Assembly (NCBI GenBank): GCA_015680905.1 | Contig: CM027378.1 | Location: forward strand, 72,631,501 to 72,695,500 | Length of the DNA stretch: 64,000 nt | DNA from: Coptis chinensis | Taxonomy: Eukaryota > Streptophyta > Magnoliopsida > Ranunculales > Ranunculaceae | Direction of reading: 5' to 3' | Shown: positions 11,101-21,783 of the stretch, piece after piece | Layout: each line of letters starts with the position of its first letter | How positions within the stretch are numbered: position 1 is the stretch's first letter | Notes under the pieces: model-generated | What the model was told of the DNA's origin: nothing | Databases searched by the model: none | The model's input: only the letters and a program-made list of their open reading frames with translations | Translations under genes and position numbers: made by a program

Positions 11101-12751
11101 ACTTAGGGAGTTATCTGAGAAGTCTTTATTCGTGTGTTAATGTGTACAAAGTATAAACAATGCACCAGATAATAATCTATTCGGTTAGTCTATTTGTGTA
11201 CGCTAATAGTTGACACAGGCACACAGCTAGCACAACACAATTATCAATCTACAAAGACCTTGATTAACAACCCACCCCTTTTGGTGGATACTCCCCCATT
11301 AGCTTTGCATCTACACATTTTCGATTATTTTTTAATTATAACAAAATTGGGTATTTATTTAATCATATATACCTGCTCCAAAAACATTTAATTAAGCTCC
11401 TACTTTTATTTCCTACTATTTGCTAAAATAGATTTTTATTTATTTTTATTTATTTTAAAGAATCTATGAAGTGTGTCTTCAGTACCATACGTTTTCATTA
11501 CAAATAGTGGTTGTGTAATATTAGAGGAAATAAACGTTTACATTTCAAAGTTGCTTCTAGCTTTCACCAAAAAAAAGTTGTTTTCTAGCTTGCATTATAT
11601 AATCAATATATATTTCTAATATTTTGGGATACATGTGCAACCAACAACATACATAATGTTCAGTCATTGGTCTATGGATCCCCTCTCCCTTAAAGTATGT
11701 GAGCTTAATTAGTATGGTCTGCATGGCTCCCAATAATTGAATAACCCTTTTTAGCTTAGATGATTGTAGTTTGGTGATAATTACGCAGCCAAATTGCTAA
11801 TAGTTATTTGTTATTTTTAAATTTCTTATTGCTCCAAATTAGACTTTGGATCATTTCTATGTATTGCAAGAGTGCATCTAAGATTCTTAGATTGGTTTTG
11901 AACACTACCAAAGTTTGCCAATTATGGAGTGGGAATCAGGTAGAAGACCACCATTTGAACCTATTAAGCTAATGGTATACTATTATTACGTATTTATTTG
12001 GAAGGTCGTCACCTATTCTTCTAGAAATTTTAATTTTAATTTTAATTTATTATCCCTTTGGCAAATCAATAAATTTATAGATGATCAAATATGACAATAA
12101 GTGGTGATCATGATATTTTTGTTAATGGAAAGTGTTAGTTCCATCTCTCATTTCTTTTTTAGGTTCTCTTTATCGCGTTATGTTCTTTAGCCTATCATAT
12201 TGTGGTTATGCACCAAATTGGAAGTTGAATTTTAGACTTATCAGGTTTAATTGAAGCAAGTAAATGGTATTAATTATTAACTAACCATCTAAGAACCATA
12301 CAGTGATTCAACCAGGAAAATATATGCAATGTAAAGTATTTATAATAGCAAAATGGCTGGAACACCTACGTTGTACTGACTGGTAACGAATTTCCGTCAC
12401 CTTCTACATTTTGCATTCAATAAATTTACCCATAATAACAATCGAATGGCATCAATTCTAGTTGACTAAGAATAGTGGAAGTGGTTTCGTTTCAACACGT
12501 TTGCTGATTAAGGAAAACAGATATGGACTTCCTAAAAAGGCTTGGTTGGGCCTCCAACAGACAAATTTCGCCTCGTTACATATGTAGATTGTAGAGGTTG
12601 ATTTGATTCATACACAATAACACAAGTAGAAGAGGAAAGCAACCGGTAGAAAAGGGATCAAAGAAAAACACAACAAGTCCAAGTGGTGGATGCAGCATAG
12701 GAAAGGCAGATACAAAATAGTGAAAATTCGTCTTTCTTCAAACACGAAATC
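11101..12751. other. intergenic, 5' flank of the YJU2-like gene
   Basis: AT-rich with no convincing coding frame. The last 150-200 bp before 12752 presumably hold the promoter and 5' UTR of the downstream gene. I could not pick out a clear TATA box. Confidence 0.45.
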
Positions 12752-14185
12752 ATGGTAAGTTTTCCACACCCATCTTTAATTAAAGTTTGTTTCTTTTCGA
12801 ATCAATGATTCCGTCAATTGGAAAATTGGGATGTTTTTATATTATATATATGAATTTGATATAGGATTGTCTGAAATTTTGGTTTTGTTTGATTTGTGGA
12901 ATTTGATTTATACAAAGGGGAATAATGATATGCAACGATAGCTTGAGTAGCTAAACAGATGAAAAGTAGTTGTTTATCGAAACGTAGGAAGTATGCTATC
13001 CTCATGGATTCTGCACCTTAATGCTTCTTTTTAAATGAACTAGTTATTGAAACAAAGACCTGATTATCTCTGATTGGTTTTTCGTGGCGGGGTTCGAGCC
13101 CCAGACCTTTGGTATCATCACCCAAAGGTTTTGCCGACTTTGCTAGTCAGCACCTGCTTTTGTCCTGTTTTTTTATCGGGCTAACCTTTACTTGTATTCC
13201 ATGCGGCATAGATACTGAACTTGTTTTTTATTTTTGGATCTTGCAGTCTTCGCTTGCAGCTGCGAGAGCAGACAACTTTTACTACCCACCAGAATGGACC
13301 CCAAATCAAGGTTCTTTGAACAAGTTCCATGGCCAACATGCATTGAGGGAGAGAGCAAGAAAGCTAGACCAAGGCATTTTAATTATAAGGTTCGAAATGC
13401 CATTCAACATATGGTGTGGTGGGTGCAATTCTATGATTGCAAAGGGGGTAAGGTTTAATGCAGAGAAAAAGCAAGTGGGAAATTATTATTCTACGAAGAT
13501 ATGGAGCTTTAGCATGAAGTCTGCATGCTGCAAACATGAGATTGTTATCCAGACCGATCCTAAAAACTGTGAATATGTGATAATGAGTGGGGCCCAGCGT
13601 AAGACGGAAGAGTTTGACGTTGAGGATGCAGAAACATTTGAACTTCCTGCTGATGAAGAAAGAGGCAAGCTAGCAGATCCATTCTACCGTCTTGAACATC
13701 AGGAAGAGGATTTGCAGAAGAAAAAAGAAGCTGAGCCCCTACTTGTTCGTCTCCAGCGGGTCTCTGATGTCAGGCACTCAGATGACTACACCCTTAACAA
13801 GGCTCTCCGGGCTCGATTGAGGAATCAAAAGAAAAGAGTTGCAGAAGAAGAAGCTGTTTCTAGGAGGATGGGCCTTGGAATACGGCTACTTCCTAAATCT
13901 GAAGAAGATGCTGCTACCGCAAAACAGGTGAAATTCTGTTCTGGGTTTGAGAAGAACAAGAGGGAAAAGCGAGCAGCAATAACTGCTGCTCCAGTATTCA
14001 AGAACCAGTCAACTTCCTCAACAGCTGCAAAGAAACGATTAGAGCTTGAGTCTAAGAGGAGGAAGATAAAGGCAATTGCAGCATCCAACTTACTAACGGC
14101 AGGGATCAGCCCATCATCATGGTCACAACCGTCTGTTTCAACTAGTGGAGCAAAGAGAATATCAGTGGCTGCAAGAATTCGTTAG
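12752..14185 (+). CDS. YJU2/CCDC130-like splicing factor (CWC16 family)
   Basis: The protein starts M|SSLAAARADNFYYPPEW, the near-invariant start of plant CCDC130/YJU2B-type proteins. The ATG (12752-12754) is followed at once by GTAAGT, and the intron ends TTGCAG at 13246, so exon 1 contributes only the initiator codon. Exon 2 (13247-14185) carries the rest, giving 313 residues, usual for the family. Conserved parts in order are the YYPPEW motif, the metal-binding-like WCGGCNSMIAKGVRFNAEKK, a second cysteine pair in KSACCKHEIVIQTDP, LADPFYRLEHQE, a basic coiled region and a lysine/arginine-rich tail. Family members join the activated spliceosome around the catalytic steps and act in the nucleus. 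Starting the frame at 13109 instead would add 46 intron-encoded residues the family lacks. A damaged inverted copy of the exon 1/intron 1 region lies at 15715-15870. Confidence 0.92.
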
Positions 14186-15564
14186 GTTTTTGAATACATA
14201 TCTGTCCAGTCCTTAAACAGGTGTTACACTGTGATGTCATATGTAGCTGATAGGTTTTGAGTGTGTTGGTTTTTTTGTGTCAGCTCAAGTTTTCCTTCTT
14301 TCTAAAGGTTGCACACTAAAAAAGGAGTGTGGTTAGCATTTTAAAAGATTCTTGGACCCTGCTTTCTGAGTGTATATGGAGGGTGGAAGAAGGGAACATT
14401 TGTATGTGTGTTTTGTAAAACTTTTCCGTGCACCACCAGAATTCCTTTCCCTGTATTTTCATAGTTTATTACAGCTGAGTGCATCCGTGTTTGTGTGATA
14501 TGTTGGCCCTTTACCTTGAATATGGTGTTTGAAGGCATACTTATTCTTATCTAGGTTCTGACCCGTATCACTAGCGTTGGTAGCAATGGGAACTGAGCCA
14601 ATATGCCAAGGAAATTTCTACATATTGAGTATAAACACAAGTTTGATGAAGATTAGAAACAATTAGTTTATATAGATGTGAAACAAGTTCGTGTCGATAG
14701 GATTGCATGACTTATACTAAAGACCAGAAGGAGCTGGTTTTGCAATTATAAGGCATGTCATACTTCTCATTATACAAAAAAAAAAAGTGAAGCCATATAT
14801 ATGCACAAGCACATGAACTCGAACTTGAACTTTCTACCGTGTAGATATTTAAAAGATTTTCTGAAGTTGGTGCCAAAAACATTCCCGATGTGATTTAATT
14901 CCTTGCCACAACCCTTAATAGAAGCAAGTATTATTTTGCTCGAAGGATCATTTAAGAATTAAGACTTCAATCAACGACTGTCAATTTTTCAGATTAGGGG
15001 TTCCATCCATCCGCATCTCCTTCCCATCTGTGTCCATTTCAACTGATTTTATATAAATGGTCTTTCATTGCAAATAATCATTTCTAACTAATTAAAACCA
15101 GTTCCATGCCCACTTGATCTGATAGTTTTTCAACTTGGGCCTCTCTGCTCTACATATATCAAGTTGTCTTCTGGTAAATACCACATTGATGACATCTGCA
15201 TTGTCTGCGTAAGTTACTCCCAACACACAGACTGAATTAAGTTAGTCAGCCCACCTGGAAAACTTCACTCAGTTAAAATGCTTCACTGCTAGAGCTCTTC
15301 AAGTCTCCAAACCTCATGGAGCAAATCACTGACGACATGGAAACTTATTTGCAATAGTCCATGAGCAGCTAGCAGCTGAAAGACGATCAGCTTATTTACA
15401 TCCAAACACAAACCTGCACAGCTACACTACAAAGCTTTATACTTAACTTTAAAATGGCAAAACAAAGCAGAAAACAGCTTTTAGTTCAGAAAACCAACCC
15501 TTAAAAAACACCATACAGACATAGACAATAAATAGATATTTACTGAACAGGAGAAAATTACTGT
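14186..15564. other. 3' flank and gene-free stretch
   Basis: The first 300-400 bp probably contain the 3' UTR of the YJU2-like gene. Beyond it I see no coding frames, RNA genes or element termini. Confidence 0.45.
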
Positions 15565-15656
15565 TTTGAATGGAGTGTTATGGATAAAAGTAGAGAATGA
15601 ACATACCCTATTTTTATGCAATCCCTCTACTAGATAATGCAAGAAATTACCATACA
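15565..15656 (+). pseudogene. F-box/FBA gene fragment
   Basis: The plus strand at 15594-15655 reads ENEHTLFLCNPSTR, stop, CKKLP. This matches ENEDTLFLCNPSTRECKKLP of the F-box pseudogene at 873-2005, including the neighbouring nucleotide text. Similarity starts near 15565 and fades after about 15656. It is a short, stop-containing piece in the opposite orientation to the longer gene, so it is a copied fragment. It sits 60 bp from a copied fragment of the YJU2-like gene. Confidence 0.8.
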
Positions 15657-15714
15657 ATATAACATGTTTAATTTCTCTTATTGACATTTTTTTTTTTGCA
15701 TTTTTCCTTTACTG

Positions 15715-15870
15715 TCAAAAGTCATAGTAATCAAATTCATCTAATATAAAGGCATCCCAATTTTCCAATTGTTAGAATCATCAAATTCAATATTAAAAAA
15801 ACTGTAATTAAAGATGGGTGTGGCAAAATTAACATGATTTCATGTTTGAATATAGTCGAATTTGAGGAGA
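15715..15870 (-). pseudogene. inverted copy of the YJU2-like exon 1/intron 1 region
   Basis: The reverse complement of this stretch aligns with about 12718-12870: AAATTCG...TTCAAACA, then GAAATCATG, CCACACCCATCTTTAATTA and AATTGGAAAATTGGGATG, then ATGAATTTGAT. The copy includes the one-codon exon and the start of intron 1, but the splice donor GGTAAG has become GTTAAT. No coding sequence beyond the ATG is copied, so it is non-functional as a gene. It may have come from the same rearrangement that brought in the adjacent F-box fragment. Confidence 0.8.
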
Positions 15871-16847
15871 TGTATTATTCCAAACCCTAACCCTAACTGA
15901 GATGATTGATTTTCCTTTGGGTGAGAAGCAGAGTTATTTTATTAGCGGAATGACCAAAACCGTCTTACGTTTTGCAAATATTTACCATTCTGTCTTTTCT
16001 CTCTCTGTTACTTGTCCCCAAAGTTTTCTTATAACATTCGAATTTGGGCGGTCAATTATTCTTTGTTTTGTGGCCAAGTTTCTTCAACTCCCCCAAGCGA
16101 AACCAATATTTCTCCCCTTCCACTATCTCTTGGAGGCCTTGAAAATTATGTCTCTTGGAGGTTTTGAATTCCTAAGTACACTTTGTTTTGACCATTGCAA
16201 AAATTGAAAGACGGTTAAGAGATCCAAATAAAAAGTTGTGGGGAATGCACAATTGAGTGATCTGGAAGCTCACCCTGAATAATTTCTGGTACTGACATTC
16301 GATTATGAGGGCGTATGTTCGATCAGTAATACACATAGTTACCTATATCCATCCTCACTACATTTCGCTTGCAAAGCAGAAATCTACAAGCCTTGATGAC
16401 CACTGTCTCCAACCAGGCAACCAGCCTCTTGCTTCCTCGCTCCATATAAGATAGACCCTATAAGTTTATCTCTTCTTTAAAAAAAAAGGTTTGTGTTCAA
16501 ATATTTGTTCCCCATACAAAAACCTAAACAACTGATACATGATCTATGTAAACATGTTGTCCGCTGAAGAATATTTAACAAAACAAGAAACATAGTCTTT
16601 CCAAAGTTCGACACACAATTGACTCTTGGGATTACTAGGTTGGCATTTTGTGATTAACAAAACAAGATGAATAGTCTTCTTTTTGTGATTATATTATACT
16701 TGGCATTCATATGATTTTTTTAGGCAATCAGAAGAGTCAACTGATAAAATTGGTCAATAAGTTGGACACACAATTGACTTATCTAAATGATCAAGCTGAT
16801 TTCCTATTTGCTATTAAACCTGTAGGAAGTAGAAATGGATTAGAAAT
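15871..16847. other. gene-free stretch with a telo-box and a shared 28-bp word
   Basis: AAACCCTAACCCTAAC at 15883-15898 is a short telomere-like (telo-box) run. The 28 bases at 16091-16118 (starting CCCCAAGCGAAACC) recur exactly at 22138-22165 next to the pectinesterase pseudogene. The open frame at 16711-16896 matches no family I know and runs into the LTR element. Confidence 0.4.
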
Positions 16848-17188
16848 TGTGGTGCCCAAATATCGTACATACCAATATAACCCATTATTTCAATAAAGTT
16901 CTAATACAATATCGGCATGAGAGCTGATATATTCATAATAAATTTCATATACAAAGGAAAAAAAACGAGGGACACATGTCAAAAAGCTATTTGATGGACA
17001 CGTGTGGAGCAACTATAAAAGGAGTGGAGACAAAATAGAGGAAGACCGGATTCATTTTCACACATTTTACTTTTTCTATTTTCTCGCATGTAAACAAAGA
17101 TAGAATGAGTGAACAGTGTAAATTAACCACCATTAATGGAATAAGAAAAGCTTAGTGATCTTGATCTATTCTCTTTTTGCATCTTACA
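16848..17188 (+). repeat. 5' LTR
   Basis: Contains TATAAAA at 17014-17020, 20 bp after a CACGTG core, and an AATAAA near the start. It differs from the 3' LTR by scattered substitutions and small indels, so the insertion is not very recent. Confidence 0.9.
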
Positions 17189-17208
17189 TTGGCGTCGTCT
17201 GTGGGGAA
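17189..17208 (+). promoter_or_regulatory. primer-binding site of the LTR element
   Basis: TTGGCGTCGTCTGTGGGGA begins one base after the CA end of the 5' LTR. Its TGG complements the CCA end of a tRNA. I do not assign the tRNA. Confidence 0.75.
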
Positions 17209-17215
17209 TTCTTCC

Positions 17216-17414
17216 TTGTCTCTTTCCTTTGTACCTGAAATTTATCATGAATATATCGGCCCTCATGCTGATATTGTATTAGAACTTTATTAAAATAATG
17301 GGTTATATCGGTATGTATGATATTTGGGCACCACATCGCCCCCTCTCGAAATTTTCAAAATTTATAAGTGAAAATTTGAAGATTTTCGAGAAGCAAATAG
17401 AAAATAAACTTGAT
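17216..17414 (-). repeat. internal inverted copy of the LTR element's own 3' junction
   Basis: The reverse complement matches 19086-19283 over nearly its whole length. It covers about 80 nt of the interior upstream of the 3' LTR, the polypurine stretch, and the first 119 nt of the LTR. A transcript would hold two long self-complementary arms about 1.7 kb apart, and also an arm complementary to the start of the 5' LTR. Confidence 0.9.
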
Positions 17415-17532
17415 TTTTTTTTTTTTTTTTTTTCTGTTCATCGGATACTGTTTATAGACACTGCTCGCATCAACACTGTACACCCCAATACTGTTCATCC
17501 GAGATGGGAATTTTTGTAAGTGAATTTTTGAA

Positions 17533-18060
17533 ATTCGAGATGGATTATTTTATAAGTAATTTTTCAAAATTCGAGATGGCATTTTTGTAAATAATTTTTC
17601 AAAATCCGAGATGGCAATTTTTCGAAATCTGATATGGCAATTTTTTGAAATCCGAAATGGCAATTTTATATTTAGATATTGGCCTGGTATCGATATAATT
17701 CTACAGACATCATGATTTTTTTATATTGACCTTATATCGAGACAATGGGCTACTAATACAAGGATTTTTTAATATTGACATGAATATCGATAAAATTCTA
17801 CAGATACCAGGATTTGAATTGAAATTGAAAATTTGGAATTTGAAGTAGAATTTTGATATAAGAAATTTTTAATCCAAAATAGGATTTTGACAATCAAAAA
17901 TTTTTAATCCAAAAATAGGATTTTGACAATTAAAGTTTTTGAATTTCAAATAGGATTTGATAAATAAAATTTTGGATAAAAGAAAATTATGAATCCAAAA
18001 ATGGATTTTGACAATTATAATTTTTGAATTCGAAATAGAATTTGATAAATGAAATTTTGG
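17533..18060. repeat. degenerate short repeats inside the LTR element
   Basis: About five imperfect repeats around TTTTTGAAAT(C)CGAGATGGCAA lie at 17533-17670. They are followed at 17820-18060 by repeats alternating ATAGGATTTTGACAAT and GATAAATGAAATTTTGG. These take up the space where coding sequence would be expected. Confidence 0.7.
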
Positions 18061-19163
18061 ATAAAAGAAAATTGATCGATCCATATTGTCATTAAACAGT
18101 CGCCCCCGAAGATAAGGTAGGCTAAGCCGGAAAGGGATAGAGTTGAGCTGATGCCATTGATTATGTTGGAGGAAAATCCGCAGGAGAGAGAATAGCTTAA
18201 ATAAGCAGATCTTGTCCCTTTCAAATGCAGATGAATATGCTGTATAGCTTGGAACTATGGCTTGTGATCCTTCTCTTAACGGTAGAAATCAAATAACAAA
18301 GGGACTCTCCTAAGCAAGCAGCGGAGTCGTAGACCATAGCTTTAAAGACGGGATCTTTCCTTCTGATCAAACGCTGTGAACTCATGGTCAAATAGCTTCC
18401 GAGGTGGGCTTTCCCACAAGCAATAATTTCATATCGGCATTCCTTAAATCATCAATGAAATATCCGGAAATATTGGCCCCAAGGTGAATAGTCCTACATC
18501 AGCAATAAAAGTTTTTTGTCCTCAAGTGATTAATATATGCCGCCCCAAGTGTGGTTTATATTGGTTCCAAGCAATTAAATGATATTATATCTGGCTCCAA
18601 ATAAAATGATTTTTCGATATCGGCCCTCAACTTATTCTTCTGAATATCAGGGGTCCAAATCAAGAAACACGGCATCTCGCCCCCAAGTGATTAATTTCGA
18701 TACCCAGTATCGGCATGGATATGTCAGTATCAGTATCGAGCCTCAAGTGATTAAAGTATTATATCGGCTATGTAATTCTTTTGATTGTGTAATCTCGGCA
18801 TCGAATTTCCTTCATTCGAAATCTCGCTCCCCAATATCAGTTATTAATCTCTAAACTTCATCTTTGCTTCCTTTTTCCCAAAAACAGATATGGCACGCAG
18901 AAACAAAAAACCCACTTTTTCTTTCAACTCAAACTTTATATCGGATCTCATTAAACTATTTCTTGGTTTGACGTCAAGTGAAATCCGATATCCACTTTGT
19001 GCTCTAAAAACAATTATAGTCTTCACCAAATCAAGAAATCTTCTTAACCGACCCAATCTTCAATTCTTTAAAAATAAAAAATAAAATCAAGTTTATTTTC
19101 TATTTGCTTTTCGAAATCTTTAAATTTTCACTTATAAAATTTGAAAATTTCGAGAGGGAACGA

Positions 19164-19503
19164 TGTGGTGCCCAAATATTGTACATACCGATATAATCCA
19201 TTATTTCAATAAAGTTCTAATACAATATCGGCATGAGAGCCGATATATTCATGATAAATTTTAGGTACAAAGGAAAGAGACAATGAGAGACACATGTCAA
19301 AAAGCTATTGGATGGACACATGTGGAGCAACTATAAAAGGAGTGGAGACAAAAAAAGAGGAAGACCGGATTCATTTTCACACACTTTACTTTTTCTATTT
19401 TTTCGCATGTAAACAAAGAGAGAATGAGTGAATAATGTAAACCACCATTAATGGAATAAGAAAAGCTTAGTGATCTTGATCTATTCTCTTCTTGCATCTT
19501 ACA
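19164..19503 (+). repeat. 3' LTR
   Basis: Same ends and TATAAAA position (19332-19338) as the 5' LTR. The adjacent GAAAC matches four of five bases of the 5' flank. Confidence 0.9.
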
Positions 19504-19508
19504 GAAAC

Positions 19509-20011
19509 AATAAATTATATCGTATGATCATATCAAATGGTCACTGGTATCAAACATCCATGTTCCTTTGGTGGGCACAACGTAATAAAAAAGGCCATTT
19601 GATGGCTAACAACTTCCAAGAAGCTCCATTTTAAGATCAAGTGATAGTTGTTTGTTGTCTTTCGTTCTAAAGCGGAGTCTTTCATTTTCATGACCAATTT
19701 AGTAAGGAGCTAATTAAATTGATGGCAACACTACCATGTGGTATGCAACTCAAAAACTCCTTGTATTAGTCCATTTGTTAGGGCTGGAGTACTAAAAGAC
19801 CTTAGTCTACCTTCCATTAGAGAACATCCTAACCAAATACAGAACTAGAGTAAGTAAGAAGTTAATGAGACTGATAGATATGAACCTTACCTTTTTTTTG
19901 AATTGTTTAGCAGAAGCAAAAGTATTCAAGTCACAATAAAAAAAACTATGTTAGTTTCTTAATCAAGATAAAACAATTTGACTAACTTTAATTTATTACT
20001 TATATATATAT
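19509..20011. other. gene-free AT-rich stretch
   Basis: No coding frame, RNA gene or element end recognised between the LTR element and the MITE that follows. Confidence 0.4.
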
Positions 20012-20220
20012 AGCCCAGCTCTTAAACAGACGTCCATTTACGGACATGTTATATTTTGTCTTGTGCAGCTTATATAGTGTCTTGCACAACTTATATAATG
20101 TTATATATAAGTATAAATTAAAAAATTAATAAGCGTAAATTAAAAAAGCTGTTCACGACACTATATAAGTTGTTCAACACACATGTCAGTAAACGGACTA
20201 ATCCGTTTAAGAGCAGGGCT
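20012..20220. mobile_element. MITE with about 38-bp terminal inverted repeats
   Basis: The left end AGCCCAGCTCTTAAACAGA and the reverse complement of the right end AGCCCTGCTCTTAAACGGA agree, and the match continues through TCCATTTACGGACATG versus TCCGTTTACTGACATG. Inside, further self-complementary words (ACTATATAAGTTGTTC) would extend the hairpin. Both flanks are TATATATA, consistent with insertion at a TA-rich target, but the exact duplication cannot be read. Non-coding. Confidence 0.75.
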
Positions 20221-20230
20221 GTATATATAT

Positions 20231-21710
20231 ATATATCGAGCAGGTTTCGTTTATCATACTTTTTATATCATGGTTTATACCATACCCCTCTACAAGATGA
20301 GTTAATTACTAATAATTTGTGGATATAATCTACTAACTATAGATAACATCTCCACAAAAATTCATCTCATTTGGAAATCTCTAACCTAGTTAAAAATCGT
20401 TGTCAACTTTGATTTTTTTTAATGGCTCAAAATTTTTGATTTTGCAATCGTCTTTTGACATAGTTAAATATTATCAAATGAGTTGAAATTTTATAGAGGT
20501 GATTTTCATAGTTAGTTGAACACATCTACAAAAAACTATATTATAATTCACATTGTAGGTAAAATTGTACGTGGAGCATGGTATAAAAATTGTGGTAAAC
20601 AGAACTTGCTCCATATCGAGCAGGTTTCATTTACCATACTTTTTATACCACACCCCACTACGAGATGAGTTAATTGCTAATAATTTATGGATATGATCTT
20701 CTAACCATATATAACATCTCCACAAAAATTCATTTGAAAATCTCTAGCCTAGTTAAAAATCGTTGTCAACTTTGAATTTTTTTTAATGGCTCAAATTTTT
20801 TGATTTTGCAATCATTTTTTGACATAGTTAAACATTATCAAATGAGTTGAAATTTTATAGATTTGATTTTCATGGTTAGTTGAACACATCTACAAAAAAC
20901 TATATTATAATTCACATTATAGGTAAAGTTGTGGGGCATGGTATAAACTATAGTATAAAAAGTGTGGTAAACAGAACTTGCTCCATATTGAACAAGTTTC
21001 GTTTACCATACTTTTTATACTATGGTTTATATCACACCCCCCTACAAAATGAGTTAATTGCTAATAATTTGTGGATATGATCTACTAACTATAGATAACA
21101 TCTCCACAAAAATTCATCTCATTTGGAAATCTCTAGCCTAGTTAAAAATCGTTGTCAACTTTGAATTTTTTTTAATGGCTCAAAATTTTTTATTTTGCAA
21201 TCATCTTTTGACATAGTTAAACATTATCAAATGAGTTGAAATTTTATAGAGGTGATTTTCATAGTTATTTGAACACATCTACAAAAAACTATATTATAAT
21301 TCACGTTGTAGGTAAAGTTGTGGGGAATGGTATAAACTATGGTATAAAAAGTGTGGTAAACAGAACTTGCTCCATATCGAGCAGGTTTCGTTTACCATAC
21401 TTTTTATACCATGGTTTATACCACACCCCCCTACAAGATGAGTTAATTGCTAATAATTTGTGGATATGATCTACTAACCATAGATAACATATCCACAAAA
21501 ATTCATCACATTTGGAAATCTCTAGCCTAGTTAAAAATCGTTGTCAACTTTAAATTTTTTTAAACGGCTCAAATTTTTTTATTTTGCAATCATCTTTTGA
21601 CATAATTAAACATTATCAAATGAATTGAAATTTTATAGAGGTGATTTTCATGGTTAGTTGAACACATCTACAAAAAAATTATATTATAATTCACGTTATA
21701 GGTAAACTAT
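20231..21710. repeat. four-copy tandem array of a foldback repeat of about 380 bp
   Basis: Units start near 20237, 20617, 20989 and 21378, each with C/TGAGCAGGTTTCGTTTACCA or close to it. They run through GTGGATATGATCT, AACATCTCCACAAAAATTCA and GACATAGTTAAACATTATCA. The first three end with GTGTGGTAAACAGAACTTGC, and the last copy is truncated after about 330 bp. Each unit's ends are imperfect inverted complements (TTTACCATACTTTTTATACC versus GGTATAAAAAGTGTGGTAAA), so the unit looks like a MITE amplified in tandem. The subterminal motif TGTGGATATGATCT is shared with elements at 5822-6233 and 53622-53965. Confidence 0.85.
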
Positions 21711-21783
21711 ATATAGCAGAGATGCATTCTTCATCAAGATTTACACATTTTTTCAGTCATTCTAGCTCATTCTCACCTTCAAC

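Larger units (their letters stand above)
16848..19503 (+). mobile_element. non-autonomous LTR retrotransposon without coding capacity
   Basis: Two direct LTRs of 341 and 340 bp (16848-17188, 19164-19503) start TGTGGTGCCCAAATAT and end TTGCATCTTACA, so they have the usual TG...CA termini. The flanks GAAAT (16843-16847) and GAAAC (19504-19508) fit a 5-bp target duplication with one change. TTGGCGTCGTCTGTGGGGA directly after the 5' LTR is the primer-binding site, and a purine stretch (GAGAGGGAACGA) precedes the 3' LTR. The 1.98-kb interior has no gag, protease, RT or integrase frames. It consists of short degenerate repeats and a 199-nt inverted copy of the element's own 3' junction (17216-17414 versus 19086-19283). 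Autonomous relatives would have to supply the enzymes. The orientation is inferred from the primer-binding site. Confidence 0.9.

Noticed and set aside
13085..13130. GGGGTTCGAGCCCCAGACC resembling a Pol III box B / SINE end in intron 1 of the YJU2-like gene
   Set aside because: No cloverleaf, box A or A-tail found nearby; too little for a SINE or tRNA call.
20880..21469. Two similar open frames (NTSTKNYIIIHIIGKVVG...)
   Set aside because: They are the same segment of successive tandem foldback units, not a gene family.
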